A stretch of DNA of 13,359 nt. Source: an uncultured Chthoniobacterales bacterium. Lineage in GTDB: Bacteria > Verrucomicrobiota > Verrucomicrobiia > Chthoniobacterales > UBA10450. Each line of letters opens with the position of its first letter. Positions within the stretch are counted from its first letter, which is position 1. The stretch covers positions 1-13,359 of the forward strand of contig CATPAT010000151.1 in assembly GCA_955652155.1 (NCBI GenBank), in the 5' to 3' direction. Under the pieces are notes generated by a model. The model ran no database searches, was not told the DNA's origin, and was given only the letters and a program-made list of their open reading frames with translations. The position numbers were made by a program, and so were the translations under genes. This document shows positions 12,740 to 13,359 of the stretch, in pieces.

Positions 12740-13359
12740 CGAAAGAATCCCTGCCGCTCAAAATTGTTTTCGTCGGTCACGTCGATCATGGAAAATCGAC
12801 GTTGATCGGTCGGATTTTACACGACACCGACTCGTTGCCGGAAGGCAAGATCGAGATGGTGAAGAAGGCGTGCGCGGCGGAGGGAATGGAATTTGAGTTC
12901 GCGTTCGTGCTCGATGCGTTGCTCGAAGAGCAGAAACAAAACGTCACCATCGACACGACCGAGATCCGGTTCAAAACCAAGCGGCGCAAATACATCATCA
13001 TCGACGCGCCAGGGCACAAGGAGTTCTTGAAGAATATGATCACCGGCGCATCGCGTGCGGACGCGGCCGTCCTGGTGATTGCTGCGAATGAAGGAGTCCG
13101 CGAACAAAGCCGGCGGCACGCGTATCTGCTCAGCCTGCTCGGAATCAAGCAACTGATCGTGGTGATTAATAAAATGGATCTCGCGGATTTCTCGGAGAAA
13201 AAATTTCAGGAGATCGGAAAAGAATATCGAAAGTTTCTCGCGGAACTTGGGCTGGAAGCGCGGGTGTTTGTTCCAGCGTCAGCAAAAAACGGGGACAACG
13301 TTGCGAGCACGAGCTCGCCTTCTGCCGAGTCCGTCCGTATGGCGGATAAGAAGATGAAC
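12736..13359 (+). CDS. cysN: Sulfate adenylyltransferase subunit 1 (CysN GTPase), N-terminal part (cut by window edge)
   Basis: GTPase subunit of ATP sulfurylase. The first 208 codons are in the window and all GTPase motifs are visible: G1 GHVDHGKST (14-22), a switch region with NVTIDTTEI (69-77), G3 DAPGHKEF (90-97), G4 NKMD (145-148) and G5 SAKNG (182-186). G1 reads as in EF-Tu rather than the GSVDDGKST of E. coli CysN, and the usual QGITID is QNVTID. After GDNVA, where the family soon reaches a M-x-WYxG segment, there is an extra Ser-rich stretch (191-204) of about 10 residues encoded by two adjacent hairpins. Whether an APS kinase domain (CysC) follows cannot be seen. The ATG overlaps the cysD stop. 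Confidence 0.92.
   Translation, partial: MTKESLPLKIVFVGHVDHGKSTLIGRILHDTDSLPEGKIEMVKKACAAEGMEFEFAFVLDALLEEQKQNVTIDTTEIRFKTKRRKYIIIDAPGHKEFLKNMITGASRADAAVLVIAANEGVREQSRRHAYLLSLLGIKQLIVVINKMDLADFSEKKFQEIGKEYRKFLAELGLEARVFVPASAKNGDNVASTSSPSAESVRMADKKMN
13314..13346. repeat. Two adjacent hairpins inside cysN at an apparent insertion
   Basis: CTCG (13314-13317) pairs with CGAG (13326-13329) across an 8-nt loop. TCCG-t-CC (13330-13336) pairs with GG-CGGA (13341-13346) around GTAT. Both lie in the codons for the extra Ser-rich stretch after the CysN G5 motif. The pattern resembles a small palindromic repeat that has entered the gene in frame, but the rest of the gene lies outside the window. Confidence 0.4.

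Noticed and set aside
1..13359. CRISPR array, tRNA, rRNA, insertion sequence or phage genes
   Set aside because: None seen: no regularly spaced 25-40 bp repeats, no transposase or integrase motifs, and no cloverleaf or rRNA signature noticed by eye.

Overview
The window looks like an ordinary chromosomal stretch of a Gram-negative bacterium, most likely a soil-type member of Verrucomicrobiota (Chthoniobacterales-like). That placement is an inference. It rests on the gene mix (LPS-core genes, complex I NuoB/NuoC, an EF-Tu-like CysN), the tightly overlapping genes, and the many short dispersed repeats in the gaps, including an ATCTGTG-type repeat I associate with this phylum. I could not run a database search.

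Layout. (1) 1-758, minus strand: aroK (shikimate kinase), whose stop overlaps the start of queG (epoxyqueuosine reductase, cut by the window edge). (2) 759-926: a divergent gap filled by a TTGGAGCTT repeat element. (3) 927-2383, plus: purE and a full-length Sua5-type threonylcarbamoyl-AMP synthase, overlapping by 4 nt. (4) 2304-6262, minus: an operon transcribed rfaE1 - gmhB - kdsB - pyrG with 14-, 4- and 4-nt overlaps. It makes the heptose and activated KDO of the LPS inner core, and PyrG supplies the CTP that KdsB consumes. The pyrG tail overlaps the end of sua5 by 80 nt, tail to tail. (5) 6417-7677, plus: two predicted secreted proteins of unknown function. (6) 7762-10413, plus: phoH and a PgpH-type membrane HD phosphodiesterase, followed by a likely terminator. 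(7) 10590-11760, minus: nuoB and a nuoC interrupted by two in-frame TAA codons. (8) 11918-13359, plus: cysD and the start of cysN (ATP sulfurylase), overlapping by 4 nt.

The genes themselves are mostly housekeeping, and I see no defence system, biosynthetic cluster, CRISPR array, tRNA, rRNA or insertion sequence. What is unusual lies between and at the ends of genes. A near-palindromic GTCCGAGCCGGAC repeat occurs in three gaps. There is a 10-bp-spaced ATCTGTG array, a TTGGAGCTT inverted element, the broken nuoC, a coding-on-coding convergent overlap, and a hairpin-rich apparent insertion inside cysN. None of these amounts to a demonstrated new system; the repeat families and the nuoC lesion are the best leads.
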